The position numbers and the translations under genes are program-made. This document shows positions 29,148 through 37,244 of a DNA stretch of 64,000 nucleotides, piece after piece (the stretch's first letter is position 1; every line of letters starts with the position of its first letter). Source of the DNA: Pseudomonas fildesensis (lineage in GTDB: Bacteria > Pseudomonadota > Gammaproteobacteria > Pseudomonadales > Pseudomonadaceae); the NCBI RefSeq assembly GCF_001050345.1, contig NZ_LFMW01000002.1, positions 62,001-126,000 on the forward strand. Reading direction: 5' to 3'. Under the pieces are notes generated by a model. The model saw only the letters and a program-made list of their open reading frames with translations, did not search any database and was not told the DNA's origin.

Positions 29148-29486
29148 ATGATGAAAGGTGGCATGGCCGGCCTGATGAAGCAGGCGCAGCAGATGCAGGA
29201 AAAAATGGCCAAGATGCAGGAAGAACTGGCCAACGCCGAAGTCACCGGTAAAGCCGGTGGCGATATGGTCAGCGTGGTGATGACCGGTCGTCACGACATC
29301 AAGCGCGTGAGCATCGACCCAAGCGTGTTGCCGGGCGCGAGCGAAGACGACCTGGAAATGCTCGAAGCGTTGTTTGCTGCGGCGGTGAACGACGCCGTGC
29401 GCAAGATCGAAGCCAACAGCCAGGACAAAATGTCCGGCGTGACCGCTGGCATGCAACTGCCGCCGGGTATGAAGCTGCCGTTCTGA
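29148..29486 (+). CDS. ybaB: YbaB/EbfC nucleoid-associated protein
   Basis: A 112-aa DNA-binding protein of the YbaB/EbfC family, recognised by [20 protein letters not shown] and the [10 protein letters not shown]-terminus. It lies 43 bp after dnaX with GAGGTG before the ATG, the common dnaX-ybaB-recR neighbourhood. Here recR follows only after an oxidoreductase gene and a terminator. Acts as a dimer on DNA. Confidence 0.95.
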   Translation: MMKGGMAGLMKQAQQMQEKMAKMQEELANAEVTGKAGGDMVSVVMTGRHDIKRVSIDPSVLPGASEDDLEMLEALFAAAVNDAVRKIEANSQDKMSGVTAGMQLPPGMKLPF

Positions 29487-29507
29487 TCAGCCGGTCTTAG
29501 CTAGAAT

Positions 29508-29538
29508 AAAAATGCCAGGCCTACAGCCTGGCATTTTT
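29508..29538 (+). terminator. intrinsic terminator of dnaX-ybaB
   Basis: AAAAATGCCAGGC, loop CTACA, GCCTGGCATTTTT gives a perfect 13-bp stem ending in a T-run, 22 bases after the ybaB stop. Confidence 0.95.
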
Positions 29539-29620
29539 GTTTGTGTCGATCCGATCGAACCCTGGCACGGCACCCATGGTCTGCACCCTATACCGATGAA
29601 TTCGATAAAGGAGCCCCCTG

Positions 29621-30655
29621 ATGTCTCAAGAACCGATTCTGAACCAGCGTATTGTTCTGGTCTCACGCCCTCAAGGCGCCCCCACCCCGGAAAACTTCCG
29701 CCTGGAACGCGTGAACTTGCCCGAGTTGGCAGACGGCCAGGTCCTGTTGAAGACGCTGTACCTGTCCCTCGACCCTTACATGCGCGGACGCATGAGTGAC
29801 GCACCGTCCTACGCCGCGCCGGTGGAAATCGACGGGGTGATGACGGGTGGCGCTGTCAGCCGCATCGAGCAGTCGCGTAATCCGAAGTTTGAAGTGGGCG
29901 ACCTGGTCGTCGGTTCAACCGGTTGGCAGAGCCACAGTATTTCTGACGGGCGTAACCTGATGCCGGTGCCTGCTGGCCTGGCCAGCCCGTCGATGGCACT
30001 GGGTGTGCTCGGCATGCCGGGTATGACTGCCTACATGGGCCTGATGGATATCGGCCAGCCCAAGGAAGGGGAGACGCTGGTAGTGGCGGCGGCGTCCGGC
30101 GCCGTGGGCTCGGTGGTGGGCCAGGTGGCCAAGCTCAAGGGTTTGCGTGTGGTGGGTATCGCGGGCGGTGCGGACAAGTGCCGCTATGTGGTGGATGAGT
30201 TGGGCTTTGACGCTTGCGTCGATCACAAGAGCGCTGATTTCGCCGATGAGCTGGCACAGGCCTGTTTCAACGGCGTGGACATCTACTATGAAAACGTCGG
30301 CGGCAAGGTGTTTGACGCAGTGGTGCCGTTGCTTAACCCCAAAGCGCGGATTCCGCTGTGCGGGCTGATCGCCGGCTACAACGCCCATGAAGCGCCGAGC
30401 GGTCCTGACCGTTTGCCGGCGCTGCAACGCACCTTGCTGACCAAGCGCGTGCGCATCCAGGGCTTTATCGTGTTTGATGACTACGGCGATCGCCAGCCGG
30501 AATTCCTCAGCGCGATGGCACCGTGGGTGCGGGATGGCAAGATCAAGTTCCGCGAAGACATGGTGGAAGGACTGGAGCAGGCCCCCGAAGCCTTTATCGG
30601 TTTGCTCGAAGGGCGCAACTTCGGCAAGTTGGTGGTGCGCGTCGCGCAGGATTGA
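29621..30655 (+). CDS. NADP-dependent oxidoreductase (zinc-free MDR, CurA-like)
   Basis: A 344-aa medium-chain dehydrogenase/reductase without the zinc ligands. It matches the leukotriene B4 dehydrogenase/curcumin reductase group: N-terminal RIVLVSRPQGAPTPENFRLE, TLYLSLDPYMRGRMS, and a Rossmann motif VAAASGAVGSVVGQVAKLKG. Such enzymes reduce alpha,beta-unsaturated carbonyls. AAGGAG lies 8-13 bases before the ATG. The substrate is unknown. It sits between ybaB and recR. Confidence 0.9.
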   Translation: MSQEPILNQRIVLVSRPQGAPTPENFRLERVNLPELADGQVLLKTLYLSLDPYMRGRMSDAPSYAAPVEIDGVMTGGAVSRIEQSRNPKFEVGDLVVGSTGWQSHSISDGRNLMPVPAGLASPSMALGVLGMPGMTAYMGLMDIGQPKEGETLVVAAASGAVGSVVGQVAKLKGLRVVGIAGGADKCRYVVDELGFDACVDHKSADFADELAQACFNGVDIYYENVGGKVFDAVVPLLNPKARIPLCGLIAGYNAHEAPSGPDRLPALQRTLLTKRVRIQGFIVFDDYGDRQPEFLSAMAPWVRDGKIKFREDMVEGLEQAPEAFIGLLEGRNFGKLVVRVAQD

Positions 30656-30721
30656 GGATTTGACGCTAATCCGGGGCGCGGGTATAAACCGCGTCTCGTT
30701 GTTTTGTCGGACCCTACGCCC

Positions 30722-31324
30722 ATGAGCTTCAGCCCCCTGATTCGTCAACTGATCGACGCCCTGCGCACCTTGCCGGGTGTCGGCCAGAAAACCGCCCAGC
30801 GCATGGCGCTGCAACTGCTGGAGCGTGATCGCAGCGGCGGCTCCCGGTTGGCCCAGGCCTTGAGCCAGGCCATGGAAGGGGTGGGCCACTGCCGCCAGTG
30901 CCGCACCCTCACTGAAGAAGAACTCTGCCCGCAATGCGCCGACCCGCGCCGCGACGACACACTGCTGTGTGTGGTGGAAGGCCCGATGGACGTGTACGCG
31001 GTCGAGCAGACCAGCTATCGCGGGCGCTATTTCGTGCTCAAGGGCCATCTGTCGCCGCTGGACGGCCTGGGGCCGGAGGCCATCGGCATTCCGCAACTGG
31101 TGGCACGTATCGAAGCGCAGGGCACCTTTACCGAGGTGATCCTGGCCACCAACCCGACCGTGGAAGGTGAAGCGACCGCGCATTACATCGCCCAACTGCT
31201 GAGCAATAAAGGCTTGATCACCTCGCGTATCGCCCATGGCGTGCCGTTGGGTGGCGAGCTGGAGTTGGTGGACGGTGGCACGTTGGCGCATTCGTTCGCA
31301 GGCCGCAAACCTATCGCCCTCTGA
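30722..31324 (+). CDS. recR: recombination protein RecR
   Basis: A component of RecFOR gap repair. The 200-aa protein has an N-terminal helix-hairpin-helix ([17 protein letters not shown]), a four-cysteine zinc finger (Cys57, 60, 69 and 72), and a Toprim domain starting at [12 protein letters not shown] (Glu86). The ATG at 30722 is the conserved start ([14 protein letters not shown]). Confidence 0.96.
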   Translation: MSFSPLIRQLIDALRTLPGVGQKTAQRMALQLLERDRSGGSRLAQALSQAMEGVGHCRQCRTLTEEELCPQCADPRRDDTLLCVVEGPMDVYAVEQTSYRGRYFVLKGHLSPLDGLGPEAIGIPQLVARIEAQGTFTEVILATNPTVEGEATAHYIAQLLSNKGLITSRIAHGVPLGGELELVDGGTLAHSFAGRKPIAL

Positions 31325-31328
31325 TATT

Positions 31329-31482
31329 GATCGCTCCCACGCTCCTACAGATCCCTCCACGCTCCTACAGATCATTCCCACGCTCCGCGTGGGAATGCTG
31401 CCTTGGACGCTCCGCGTCCGCAGTTGAGGTCGTGACGCGGAGCATCACAGGATGCATTCCTACGCAGAGCGCAGGAACGATC
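31329..31482. repeat. long hairpin repeat, copy D, with extra half-arms
   Basis: The full left arm at 31370-31398 pairs with the right arm at 31454-31482. Two extra truncated left-arm copies precede it (31329-31349 and 31350-31369), each reading CCACGCTCCTACA after a GATC, giving a local tandem array. It lies between recR and the acyl-CoA dehydrogenase gene. Confidence 0.9.
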
Positions 31483-31543
31483 ATTTCTTGATAGCCAAGC
31501 AAGCGCTTGGTAAGTTCGCTACACCTCTGTGTGGAGCTTGCCG

Positions 31544-32692
31544 ATGTCTGCCTATCAGGACTACTTCGACCCCAGCCATCAATTGGTCCGCGACAGCGTG
31601 CGCCGTTTCGTCGAGCGCGAGATGCTGCCGGGGATCGAGCAATGGGAGGAGGCCGAAAGCTTTCCCCGTGAGCTGTACCTCAAGGCCGGTGCGGCGGGGA
31701 TCCTGGGGATCGGCTACCCCGAAGCCCTGGGGGGCAGCCATGAGGGCGATCTGTTCGCCAAGGTCGCCGCCAGCGAAGAGCTGATGCGTTGCGGCTCCGG
31801 TGGCGTGGTAGCGGGGTTGGGCTCGCTGGATATCGGCTTGCCGCCGGTGGTGAAGTGGGCACGGCCCGAGGTGCGCGAGCGCGTTGCACCGCAGGTGTTA
31901 TTGGGCGAGAAAATCATCGCCCTGGCCGTCACCGAGCCCGGTGGCGGTTCCGATGTGGCCAACCTGCAAACCCGTGCCCTGCGCGACGGCGACCATTACC
32001 GGGTCAGCGGCAGCAAGACCTTTATCACCAGCGGCATTCGAGCCGACTTCTACACCGTGGCAGTGCGCACCGGCGGGCCGGGCTTTGGCGGCATCAGCCT
32101 GCTGCTGATCGAAAAACACACCCCCGGTTTCACTGTAGGCCAGCCGCTGAAGAAAATGGGCTGGTGGGCGTCGGATACGGCTGAATTGTTCTTCGACGAT
32201 TGCCGGGTGCCAGTGGGAAATTTGATCGGCGCCGAGAACATGGGCTTTGCCTGCATCATGGGCAATTTTCAGAGCGAACGCCTGGCCCTGGCCCTCATGG
32301 CCAATATGACCGCGCAGCTTGCATTGGAGGAAAGCCTCAAATGGGCCGCCCAGCGCGAAGCATTCGGCAAGCCCATCGGTAAATTCCAGGTCCTCAAGCA
32401 TCGCCTCGCGGAAATGGCCACAGCCGTGGAAGTCTCGCGGGAGTTTACCTACCGGCAGGCGGCGAAGATGGCGGCGGGCAAGAGTGTGATCAAGGAGATT
32501 TCCATGGCCAAGAATCTCGCCACCGACACCGCCGACCGCGTCACCTACGATGCCGTGCAGATTCTTGGCGGCCAAGGCTACATGCGCGGCAGCCTGGTGG
32601 AGCGGCTGTATCGCGACAACCGCATCCTGTCGATAGGAGGGGGCACCCGCGAAGTGATGAACGAGATCATCAGCAAGCAGATGGGCCTTTAA
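31544..32692 (+). CDS. acyl-CoA dehydrogenase
   Basis: A 382-aa flavoprotein that introduces a 2,3 double bond into acyl-CoA. It has the N-terminal helical domain, the FAD-binding strand motif (IIALAVTEPGGGSDVANLQT, then GSKTFITSGIRADF) and the C-terminal signature (RDNRILSIGGGTREVMNEI). It resembles short/branched-chain or long-chain-type enzymes; the chain length is not readable. The ATG at 31544 follows a GGAG. Its stop abuts the convergent apt stop without a gap. Confidence 0.92.
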   Translation: MSAYQDYFDPSHQLVRDSVRRFVEREMLPGIEQWEEAESFPRELYLKAGAAGILGIGYPEALGGSHEGDLFAKVAASEELMRCGSGGVVAGLGSLDIGLPPVVKWARPEVRERVAPQVLLGEKIIALAVTEPGGGSDVANLQTRALRDGDHYRVSGSKTFITSGIRADFYTVAVRTGGPGFGGISLLLIEKHTPGFTVGQPLKKMGWWASDTAELFFDDCRVPVGNLIGAENMGFACIMGNFQSERLALALMANMTAQLALEESLKWAAQREAFGKPIGKFQVLKHRLAEMATAVEVSREFTYRQAAKMAAGKSVIKEISMAKNLATDTADRVTYDAVQILGGQGYMRGSLVERLYRDNRILSIGGGTREVMNEIISKQMGL

Positions 32693-33241
32693 TCAGCGCT
32701 CAGTCAACGCAAACTGCGTCAGGCAAAACGTCGGGATCCCCATGTCTTCCAGGCGCTGCGAACCCCCCAACTCTGGCAGGTCGATAATCGCCGCCGCTTC
32801 GAAAATCTTCGCGCCCATGCGTCGCGCCAGGTTCGCTGCGGCGATCAGGGTGCCGCCGGTGGCGATCAGGTCATCGAACATCAACACCGAATCGCCTTCG
32901 CACAGGCTGTCGGCGTGCACTTCGAGGAAGGCCTCGCCGTATTCGGTCTGGTAGCCCTCGGCCAGCACGTCAGCCGGCAGCTTGCCCTGCTTGCGGAACA
33001 GGATCAGCGGTTTGTTCAGTTGATAGGCGATGATCGACCCGATCAGGAAGCCCCGTGCGTCCATCGCCCCGATATGGGTGAAGTCGGCTTCAACGTAGCG
33101 GTGGGCAAAAGTGTCGGCCACCAGGCGCAGGGCCTTGGGCGATTGGAACAGCGGCGTGATGTCACGAAAGATCACCCCAGGCTTGGGGAAGTCGATGACT
33201 GGGCGAATCAGGGATTTGATGTCGAACGAATCGAAGACCAT
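32693..33241 (-). CDS. apt: adenine phosphoribosyltransferase
   Basis: Salvages adenine to AMP with PRPP. The 182-aa protein has the PRPP-binding signature [13 protein letters not shown] (residues 119-131) and the flexible-loop segment [11 protein letters not shown] of type I phosphoribosyltransferases. The start ATG at 33241 ([15 protein letters not shown]) is the family start. It is downstream of anr on the same strand, 81 bp away, and is probably expressed separately. Confidence 0.95.
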   Translation of the reverse strand: MVFDSFDIKSLIRPVIDFPKPGVIFRDITPLFQSPKALRLVADTFAHRYVEADFTHIGAMDARGFLIGSIIAYQLNKPLILFRKQGKLPADVLAEGYQTEYGEAFLEVHADSLCEGDSVLMFDDLIATGGTLIAAANLARRMGAKIFEAAAIIDLPELGGSQRLEDMGIPTFCLTQFALTER

Positions 33242-33322
33242 CGTCGAAGAGTCCTGGGGGAGGAAAACGGACTCAAAGTATACCTGCGGCCTCGCCGGTT
33301 GGCGCGGCCACAGGCATCTGGA

Positions 33323-34057
33323 TCAGCCTTCCAGCGAACCGCCGGCCAATGCACACAGCTGGATCGGATCGAGGATATGCACTTCCTTGCCTTCGGCGGC
33401 GATCAGTTCGTTCTGCTGGAAGCGCGTAAACACCCGCGACACAGTTTCCACCGCCAGGCCCAGGTAATTGCCGATTTCGTTGCGCGACATGCTCAAGCGG
33501 AACTGGTTGGCCGAAAACCCACGGGCACGGAACCGCGCCGAGAGGTTGACCAGGAAGGTCGCGATGCGCTCGTCGGCGGTTTTTTTCGACAACAGCAGCA
33601 TCATTTGCTGGTCGTCACGGATCTCGCGACTCATCACCCGCATCAACTGGCGACGCAGTTGCGGCAATTGCAGGGCCAGTTCGTCCAGGCGGTCGAAAGG
33701 GATTTCGCACACCGACGTGGTCTCCAGGGCCTGGGCCGAGACCGGGTGGATCTCGGTGTCCATGCCCGACAGCCCGACCAACTCGCTCGGCAAGTGGAAA
33801 CCGGTGATCTGTTCTTCGCCGCCGTCGCTCAGGCTGAATGTCTTCAACGCACCCGAACGTACTGCATAGACGGAATCGAACTTGTCGCCCTGGCGAAACA
33901 GAAACTCGCCTTTTTTCAGCGGGCGGCCGCGTTTAACGATTTCGTCCAGCGCTTCCATGTCTTCCAGATTCAGCGAAAGTGGCAGGCAGAGGGGGGCCAG
34001 GCTGCAATCCTTGCAATGGGCCTGGCTGTGAGCGCGCAGTTTGACTGGCTCGGACAT
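33323..34057 (-). CDS. anr: oxygen-sensing regulator Anr (FNR family)
   Basis: A 4Fe-4S-dependent activator of anaerobic and micro-aerobic genes. The 244-aa protein has the four cluster cysteines (Cys15, 18, 24 and 117), the cyclic-nucleotide-binding-like beta roll, and a C-terminal helix-turn-helix ([24 protein letters not shown]) with the E-SR recognition residues of FNR. The cysteine layout distinguishes it from cluster-less Dnr. Predicted targets in this window are hemN, ccoG and both ccoN genes, all with ANR boxes. Confidence 0.97.
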   Translation of the reverse strand: MSEPVKLRAHSQAHCKDCSLAPLCLPLSLNLEDMEALDEIVKRGRPLKKGEFLFRQGDKFDSVYAVRSGALKTFSLSDGGEEQITGFHLPSELVGLSGMDTEIHPVSAQALETTSVCEIPFDRLDELALQLPQLRRQLMRVMSREIRDDQQMMLLLSKKTADERIATFLVNLSARFRARGFSANQFRLSMSRNEIGNYLGLAVETVSRVFTRFQQNELIAAEGKEVHILDPIQLCALAGGSLEG

Positions 34058-34200
34058 TTCTTAAATCCTTGTGGGAAAAACACACATAAGACGTAAGGGT
34101 AACCCACTGGGTGGCCGTGAGGCCAGCCTGTACAAAAAATAGGCAAGGGTATAAAGGATCTCCAAAGGCGGCCGATAAACTGCTATCAAATAGGAAAACG

Positions 34201-34677
34201 GTGGCTCAACAGATGCTTTCCCTCAGTACCAATCTTGCCTCTCGCACCCAGATCCAGGCATTGCCTGAAACGAAAAAGGCGACAGCCGAAAAAGACGTTT
34301 CCGCAGCGCCAGCCGCGGATGAGGCCAAGCCGGCGGTTGCCGTCACCATTTCCGGTGCTGCAATGAAGGCTGCGGCGGCCCAGAAAACCTCCAACAGCGA
34401 TATTGACGACAGCGGTCTGGATGACAACGTCAAGCAGCTGCTGAAGATGATTCGCGACATCAAGAAGCAGATTGCCGAGAAGCAGGCGGAGATGGCCGCA
34501 GTCATGGCTGATAAAAACCTCAGCCCTGAACAGGCACGCGCCAGAATCTCTGGCTTGCAATCTGCATTGAGCGGGCTGCAAGCCGGCTTGACCAGTGCCC
34601 AGGCTTCCCTGACCAAAGCGATGAAAGGCATGAGCGGCAGCGACGCGATCAAGGCCGCCGGTCTGGCGATGAAGTAA
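34201..34677 (+). CDS. uncharacterised coiled-coil protein between anr and hemN
   Basis: An Ala/Lys-rich protein of about 158 aa with no signal peptide and no membrane helix. After a low-complexity N-terminal half (TKKATAEKDVSAAPAADEAK and VTISGAAMKAAAAQK) comes a helical, coiled-coil-like region (DNVKQLLKMIRDIKKQIAEK onward) and an Ala/Ser/Leu-rich end. GTG at 34201 has AGGA five bases upstream; ATG at 34213 is the alternative. It is divergent from anr and convergent with hemN. It is probably the counterpart of a conserved hypothetical gene at this position in other pseudomonads. Function unknown. Confidence 0.75.
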   Translation: MAQQMLSLSTNLASRTQIQALPETKKATAEKDVSAAPAADEAKPAVAVTISGAAMKAAAAQKTSNSDIDDSGLDDNVKQLLKMIRDIKKQIAEKQAEMAAVMADKNLSPEQARARISGLQSALSGLQAGLTSAQASLTKAMKGMSGSDAIKAAGLAMK

Positions 34678-34683
34678 GCGCGT

Positions 34684-36066
34684 TCAGATCACCCGTGAAA
34701 ATCGCTGCCTGTTCTGGTGCTCCAGGTAGGCATCGAACACCATGCACACGGATCGCACCAACAGCCGCCCGGCCGGCAGTACGCGGATGCCCTGTGCATC
34801 TAGTTCGATCAGGCCATCCTCGGCCATCGCCTCCAGCTGTGGCCAGACCTCGTCGAAGTACCCGCGAAAATCAATAGTGAATGCCTGTTCGATGGGCTCG
34901 AAGGGCAGGCTGAAGTTGCAGATCAACTGCTGAATCACTTCCCGCCGCAACCGGTCGTCTGTGGTGCACAGCAAGCCACGGCTGGTGGCGAGTTGCGCGC
35001 CGGCCAAGGAGTTCTGGTAGCCACTGAGGTCGCTGGTGTTCTGGCAATACAAGTCGCCGATCTGGCTGATGGCCGACACACCCAGCCCAATCAGGTCGCA
35101 ATGACCGTGGGTGGTGTAGCCCTGGAAGTTGCGTTGCAGGGTGCCTTCTTCCTGGGCGATGGCCAGCTCATCATCCGGCAGGGCGAAGTGGTCCATGCCG
35201 ATGTAGCGGTAGCCGGCCTGGGTCAGTTGTTCGATGGTGGTTTCCAGCATCAGCAGTTTTGCCGCCGGGGAGGGCAGGTCTTCGGCATCGATTCGCCGCT
35301 GGGGCATGAAGCGTTCCGGCAGATGCGCGTAGTTGAACACCGACAGACGGTCCGGTTGCAGCTTGATCACTTCCTCAATGGTGCGCGCGAAGTTGATCGG
35401 CGTTTGCTTGGGCAGGCCGTAGATCAGGTCGATATTGATCGAGCGAAACTGCAAGGTGCGCGCTGCGTCGATCACTGCGCGGGTTTCTTCCAGGCTTTGC
35501 AGGCGGTTGACTGCCCGTTGTACGTCCGGGTCGAGGTCTTGCAGGCCGATGCTGACGCGGTTGAAGCCCAACTCACGCAGCAGTCCCATGGTCGCCCAGT
35601 CGGCTTCGCGCGGGTCGATCTCGATGCCATAGTCGCCGGAATCGTCGTCCATCAAGTTGAAGTGCTGGCGCAGGCAACTCATCAGCTGGCGCAGCTCGTC
35701 GTGGCTGAGAAAAGTCGGTGTGCCGCCGCCAAAATGCAGTTGCTCCACTGCTTGTTTCGGGTCGAGATGGCAGGCGATCAGCTGGATTTCCTGCTCCAGG
35801 CGTTGCAGGTAGGCGTGGGCTCGGCCACGGTCCTTGGTGATCACTTTGTTGCAGGCGCAGTAGTAGCAAATATTCGCGCAGAACGGCACATGTACATACA
35901 ACGACAAGGGCCGAACGGCCTTGCGGCTGTCGCGTAGGGCATGGAGCAGTTCGAAGCTGCCGACCTGGCTGTCGAATTGTACGGCGGTGGGGTAGGACGT
36001 GTAGCGCGGCCCCGTCAGGTCGTAACGATGAATCAGAGTGCTGTCCCAACGAATGGCGTCGAGCAT
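34684..36066 (-). CDS. hemN: oxygen-independent coproporphyrinogen III oxidase
   Basis: A radical SAM enzyme that makes protoporphyrinogen IX for haem without oxygen. The 460-aa protein has the cluster motif CANICYYC (Cys63, 67 and 70, followed by Cys72) and the HFGGGTPTFLS SAM-binding segment. The start ATG at 36066 (MLDAIRWDSTLIHRYD) matches HemN. A perfect ANR box lies about 67 bp upstream of the ATG, so low-oxygen induction is expected, in step with the haem-rich cbb3 oxidases next door. Confidence 0.97.
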   Translation of the reverse strand: MLDAIRWDSTLIHRYDLTGPRYTSYPTAVQFDSQVGSFELLHALRDSRKAVRPLSLYVHVPFCANICYYCACNKVITKDRGRAHAYLQRLEQEIQLIACHLDPKQAVEQLHFGGGTPTFLSHDELRQLMSCLRQHFNLMDDDSGDYGIEIDPREADWATMGLLRELGFNRVSIGLQDLDPDVQRAVNRLQSLEETRAVIDAARTLQFRSINIDLIYGLPKQTPINFARTIEEVIKLQPDRLSVFNYAHLPERFMPQRRIDAEDLPSPAAKLLMLETTIEQLTQAGYRYIGMDHFALPDDELAIAQEEGTLQRNFQGYTTHGHCDLIGLGVSAISQIGDLYCQNTSDLSGYQNSLAGAQLATSRGLLCTTDDRLRREVIQQLICNFSLPFEPIEQAFTIDFRGYFDEVWPQLEAMAEDGLIELDAQGIRVLPAGRLLVRSVCMVFDAYLEHQNRQRFSRVI

Positions 36067-36126
36067 GCGGGCGGTCCCCCGGATAGGCTAGTGGACCGAG
36101 TCTAGGGGTGTGGCCGGTATGCCATC

Positions 36127-36140
36127 TTGATTTGCATCAA
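36127..36140. promoter_or_regulatory. ANR/FNR box upstream of hemN
   Basis: TTGATTTGCATCAA matches TTGAT-N4-ATCAA at all ten specified positions. Its centre is about 67 bp before the hemN ATG, a good place for a class II activation site. Confidence 0.9.
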
Positions 36141-36171
36141 CGGGGGAGCGGCGCTATGCCACATGGCCGAG

Positions 36172-36327
36172 TGCCATGCCTTGCAAGTACTGATCCTTTT
36201 TGACGGCGTCTGTTGCCGCCATGCTGCGTTGCCGCTTCTCCCCATAGCCAGCTATGAGTCGTTGCGGCGCCTTGCCTGACGACAACAGCCACTCGTCAAA
36301 AAAGGATCGTACTTACGAGGCAGGGCA
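36172..36327. repeat. nested imperfect inverted repeat between hemN and the TauE gene
   Basis: Arms of about 44 bases (36172-36215 and about 36282-36327) share AAGTACTGATCCTTTTTGACG on one side and its complement, with one or two indels, on the other. Inside are CATAGCCAGCTATG and further complementary GCGGC pieces. The right arm abuts the stop of the TauE/SafE gene at 36328. It differs from the GATCGTTCCC family and looks like another mobile-type intergenic hairpin. Confidence 0.75.
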
Positions 36328-37011
36328 CTAGTGGCCCATGAGCCAGTGCTGATGGGGCCCGGGCAACGTCCATATCCCGAACACGATCACCAGTAGACCA
36401 CCGGCCATGCGCACGCTGCGTTTGCGCAATAGCGCCGTGACGCGTTCGGCAGCCAGGCCGGTCGCCAGCAAAACCGGCCAGGTGCCCAACCCGAACGCCA
36501 GCATCAGCAGCGCACTGTCCACCGCGTTGCCCTGGCTCGCCGCCCACAGCAATGTGCTGTAGACCAACCCGCACGGCAACCAGCCCCACAGCGCGCCCAG
36601 CAGCAAGGCGCGCGGCAGGCTGGACACCGGCAGCAAACGGTTGGCAACGGGCTGGATATGCCGCCACAGGCCGCGCCCGAGGCTTTCGATACGGGTGAGC
36701 CCGCTCCACCAGCCGGCCAGGTACAGCCCCATGCAGATCAGCAGCAACCCGGCGAGCACGCGCATGAACATCGCCGCCGGGCTGTTGGCCACCGCCCAAC
36801 CCGCCAGGCCGATCAACAGGCCGGCGGTTGCGTAGCTGAGGATGCGCCCCAGGTTGTATGCCAGCAGCAAGCGAAAGCGGCGGTTGCGTTGTTCCTTGGG
36901 AATCGCCAGGGTCAGCGCACCCATCAACCCGCCGCACATACCCAGGCAATGGCCGCCGCCCAGCAGGCCGAGGATCAGCGCGGAGACCAGCAGCGGCGCG
37001 AGTTCAAGCAT
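36328..37011 (-). CDS. TauE/SafE-type membrane protein of the cco assembly locus
   Basis: A 227-aa polytopic inner-membrane protein with about six or seven helices. The N-terminal motif GGHCLGMCGGLMGALTLA is characteristic of TauE/SafE-like proteins that accompany ccoGHIS. The Cys/His content of that motif suggests metal handling, perhaps copper delivery or export for the oxidase, but this is inference. The ATG at 37011 overlaps ccoS by 8 bp, so it is translationally coupled and last in ccoG-ccoH-ccoI-ccoS. Confidence 0.85.
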   Translation of the reverse strand: MLELAPLLVSALILGLLGGGHCLGMCGGLMGALTLAIPKEQRNRRFRLLLAYNLGRILSYATAGLLIGLAGWAVANSPAAMFMRVLAGLLLICMGLYLAGWWSGLTRIESLGRGLWRHIQPVANRLLPVSSLPRALLLGALWGWLPCGLVYSTLLWAASQGNAVDSALLMLAFGLGTWPVLLATGLAAERVTALLRKRSVRMAGGLLVIVFGIWTLPGPHQHWLMGH

Positions 37012-37222
37012 GGGGTGGGTCTTTGGGCGTGGGCGGTTGTTCGAGGCCGTTGGCCTCATCGATGGCGGCCAGGTGGTTCGGGTCCTGGTCGTCGAACAGC
37101 ACGCTGTGGGCCGGGCCGTCGAGGTCGTCGTACTGGCCGCTGTCCACCGCCCAGAAGAAGATGTAAATGGCCACGCCCACTAACAGCAGCGCCGCCGGAA
37201 TCATCACGTATAGAGCTGGCAT
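37004..37222 (-). CDS. ccoS: cbb3 oxidase assembly protein CcoS
   Basis: A small one-helix protein of 72 aa (hydrophobic segment VMIPAALLLVGVAIYIFFW, then a short acidic tail) needed in other bacteria for cofactor insertion into CcoN. The ATG at 37222 is used; an in-frame GTG lies two codons earlier. It sits 22 bp after ccoI and overlaps the TauE/SafE gene. Confidence 0.93.
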   Translation of the reverse strand: MPALYVMIPAALLLVGVAIYIFFWAVDSGQYDDLDGPAHSVLFDDQDPNHLAAIDEANGLEQPPTPKDPPHA

Positions 37223-37244
37223 CTGCACTCCATGCCCGCGCGGC

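Noticed and set aside
34058..34200. ANR box controlling anr or the coiled-coil gene
   Set aside because: No match to the consensus with fewer than three mismatches was found by eye.
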